NCBI GenBank assembly: GCA_002435705.1
Contig: DIVA01000127.1
Coordinates: 1 to 6,054 of the forward strand
Reading direction: 5' to 3'
DNA: 6,054 bases
DNA from: Bacteriovoracaceae bacterium UBA6144
GTDB lineage: Bacteria > Bdellovibrionota > Bacteriovoracia > Bacteriovoracales > Bacteriovoracaceae
Positions 5,115-6,054 of this stretch are shown piece after piece (positions within the stretch are counted from its first letter, which is position 1; each line of letters begins with the position of its first letter). The notes beneath the pieces were generated by a model. The model was not told the origin of the DNA. It saw nothing but the letters and a program-made list of their open reading frames with translations, and did no database searches. A program made the position numbers and the translations under genes.

Positions 5115-6054
5115 CTTTCACTCGGCGCCACCACTGCATTGCCCCCGTAATGGTTGCAACCAGACCTTGACCGGGAAAGACAGTGTCACCGAGCTGAGAC
5201 AAACCAACTCGCTTAAACTGGGATGGCCAAAGCCACAGAGGGTAACTCCAACGATGAGGCAATCCCCCCACTCTTCCTCCGGGGCGTAAGGTGTAGTGGT
5301 AAAAAGTCCGGGGAGTTCCCGCCGTCAAAAATTTCTGCTCAGTGATTTGAGGAAAAGTCTCTCGAAAATGCCGCCAGATCAAATTTTTAAAGTACTCTTT
5401 TTTTTGATCATACGCCTCCCCTTCTAGATCCCACTCCCCTTCTGTGGTGTGGATGGAGAGAGTGAGCGTTTGCCATCCTGCGGGAGCACGGGTTGAATCT
5501 TCGGGGTGACTGAAGGAGCAGAAGTAATCAGGAACGCCGAGGGATTTCTCCGGAAGAACCAGGTGATAAAGTTCCTGAATGGGCTGAGTGCATTTGACGC
5601 CTGCATAAATTGTAAATGCGCTCCAGGCCTGGGTCGGAAGTGTTGAGCGCTCACCCAGCAATTGAGAGAGACTCCATCCTGTCATATTACTTACAACATG
5701 CTCATAGCTCTCACGATTCAGTTCGTTATTGATCCCTATTTCCCAATCATTGATAGATTGATTAAGAGCGGTGACTCTCTGTTGGGGCTTCCAGTTTCCC
5801 CCAAGAGCGACAAAGTGATCGAGCCAGCTTGAAAAAAGTCCTTTCATCCCTCCTCGGGGAGCATAGGTTTCTGCCGGATAAGTCATGGCCAGCGCACCAA
5901 TGAGTACTGGCACTTGTGAAGATTTATTTTGAGCAGAAATCATACAGAGAGCATCAATGAAACGCTTAAATTCCACAGAGCTCTGTGAGTGTAATTGAAA
6001 ATAAGTTTCCAAACTAAAAAAAAGGTAAGGAGAAAGCTTGAATCCTTTGAGCCA
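5101..6054 (-). CDS. CrtI/phytoene-desaturase-like FAD-dependent oxidoreductase, C-terminal part (cut by window edge)
   Basis: The frame is open from the right window edge to TAA at 5101-5103 (317 residues, numbered here from the edge). The TTG at 6010-6012 is an internal Leu, not a start: the 14 codons before it are open and read as ordinary protein. The N-terminal Rossmann FAD-binding part with GxGxxG is off the window. Visible features are TYAPRGGMKGL (63-73), which fits the CrtI 'Y..GG...L' helix; CSFSHPEDSTRAPAGW (179-194); and the family-like end GGRVGGLPHRW (259-269) followed by LSQLGDTVFPGQGLVATITGA (285-305), the FAD-contacting 'GD..FPG.G' block. The family covers phytoene desaturases, carotenoid isomerases and retinol-saturase-like enzymes that act on polyene or lipid substrates at membranes. 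No other carotenoid gene is in view, so the substrate is open. A general amine-oxidase-fold protein is the alternative. Confidence 0.82.
   Translation of the reverse strand, partial: WLKGFKLSPYLFFSLETYFQLHSQSSVEFKRFIDALCMISAQNKSSQVPVLIGALAMTYPAETYAPRGGMKGLFSSWLDHFVALGGNWKPQQRVTALNQSINDWEIGINNELNRESYEHVVSNMTGWSLSQLLGERSTLPTQAWSAFTIYAGVKCTQPIQELYHLVLPEKSLGVPDYFCSFSHPEDSTRAPAGWQTLTLSIHTTEGEWDLEGEAYDQKKEYFKNLIWRHFRETFPQITEQKFLTAGTPRTFYHYTLRPGGRVGGLPHRWSYPLWLWPSQFKRVGLSQLGDTVFPGQGLVATITGAMQWWRRVKAKRF

Noticed and set aside
5104..5118. Small hairpin AAAGC-GTTTA-GCTTT at the MscS/oxidoreductase junction
   Set aside because: The stem is only 5 bp with two G-C pairs and is not followed by a useful T-run, so it is too weak to call a terminator.
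5152..5161. Perfect palindrome GGTTGCAACC
   Set aside because: It lies inside the oxidoreductase coding sequence, is short, and is not repeated in the window.
6010..6012. TTG as the start of the oxidoreductase
   Set aside because: The frame continues without a stop to the window edge, and the visible part lacks the N-terminal FAD-binding region, so this is an internal Leu codon.

Overview
The window looks like chromosomal DNA from a free-living Gram-negative bacterium. It encodes a TolC-type outer-membrane factor, a TonB/ExbB/ExbD energiser, a lipoprotein with a lipobox and an MscS channel, all of which belong to a two-membrane envelope. Base composition is moderate, genes are tightly packed, and two convergent pairs overlap at their 3' ends. 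The style of the proteins (short ExbB/TonB, a papain-like lipoprotein, a long divergent FolE2) would fit a Bdellovibrio/Bacteriovorax-type (Bdellovibrionota) organism, but this is inference; no marker gene is present.

Layout, left to right. (1) 1-521, minus: N-terminal part of a TolC/OEP-family outer-membrane protein running off the left edge. (2) 522-776: intergenic or leader region between the divergent tolC-like and folE2 genes. It holds a strong TetR/PsrA-like dyad overlapping a good plus-strand sigma70-like promoter. (3) 777-1742, plus: folE2, GTP cyclohydrolase IB, the entry enzyme for folate and 7-deazaguanine synthesis. A start at 666 is possible. (4) 1720-4104, minus: a compact four-gene cluster tonB-exbB-exbD-lipoprotein. 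The last gene encodes a lipoprotein with a papain-like Cys/His/Asp pattern, and its 3' end overlaps folE2. (5) 4105-4229: divergent promoter region between tonB and the channel gene. (6) 4230-5114, plus: MscS-family mechanosensitive channel. (7) 5101-6054, minus: C-terminal part of a CrtI/phytoene-desaturase-like FAD oxidoreductase. It overlaps the channel gene by 14 nt and runs off the right edge.

How the genes work together: ExbB and ExbD form the proton-driven inner-membrane motor, and TonB carries its energy across the periplasm to outer-membrane receptors that are not in this window. The three resemble the short 'TonB2-type' systems known from Vibrio. The co-directional lipoprotein lies only 25 nt downstream of exbD and is probably in the same transcript, so it is a candidate accessory factor of unknown role. 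FolE2, MscS and the oxidoreductase have no evident functional link to it.

No RNA genes, CRISPR arrays, insertion sequences or prophage genes were seen, and no gene-free stretch exceeds 300 nt. The most interesting points are the lipoprotein attached to the TonB operon, the dyad cluster between tolC and folE2, the long hairpin inside the folE2/lipoprotein overlap, and the possibly leaderless tonB start with a dyad over its -10 box.
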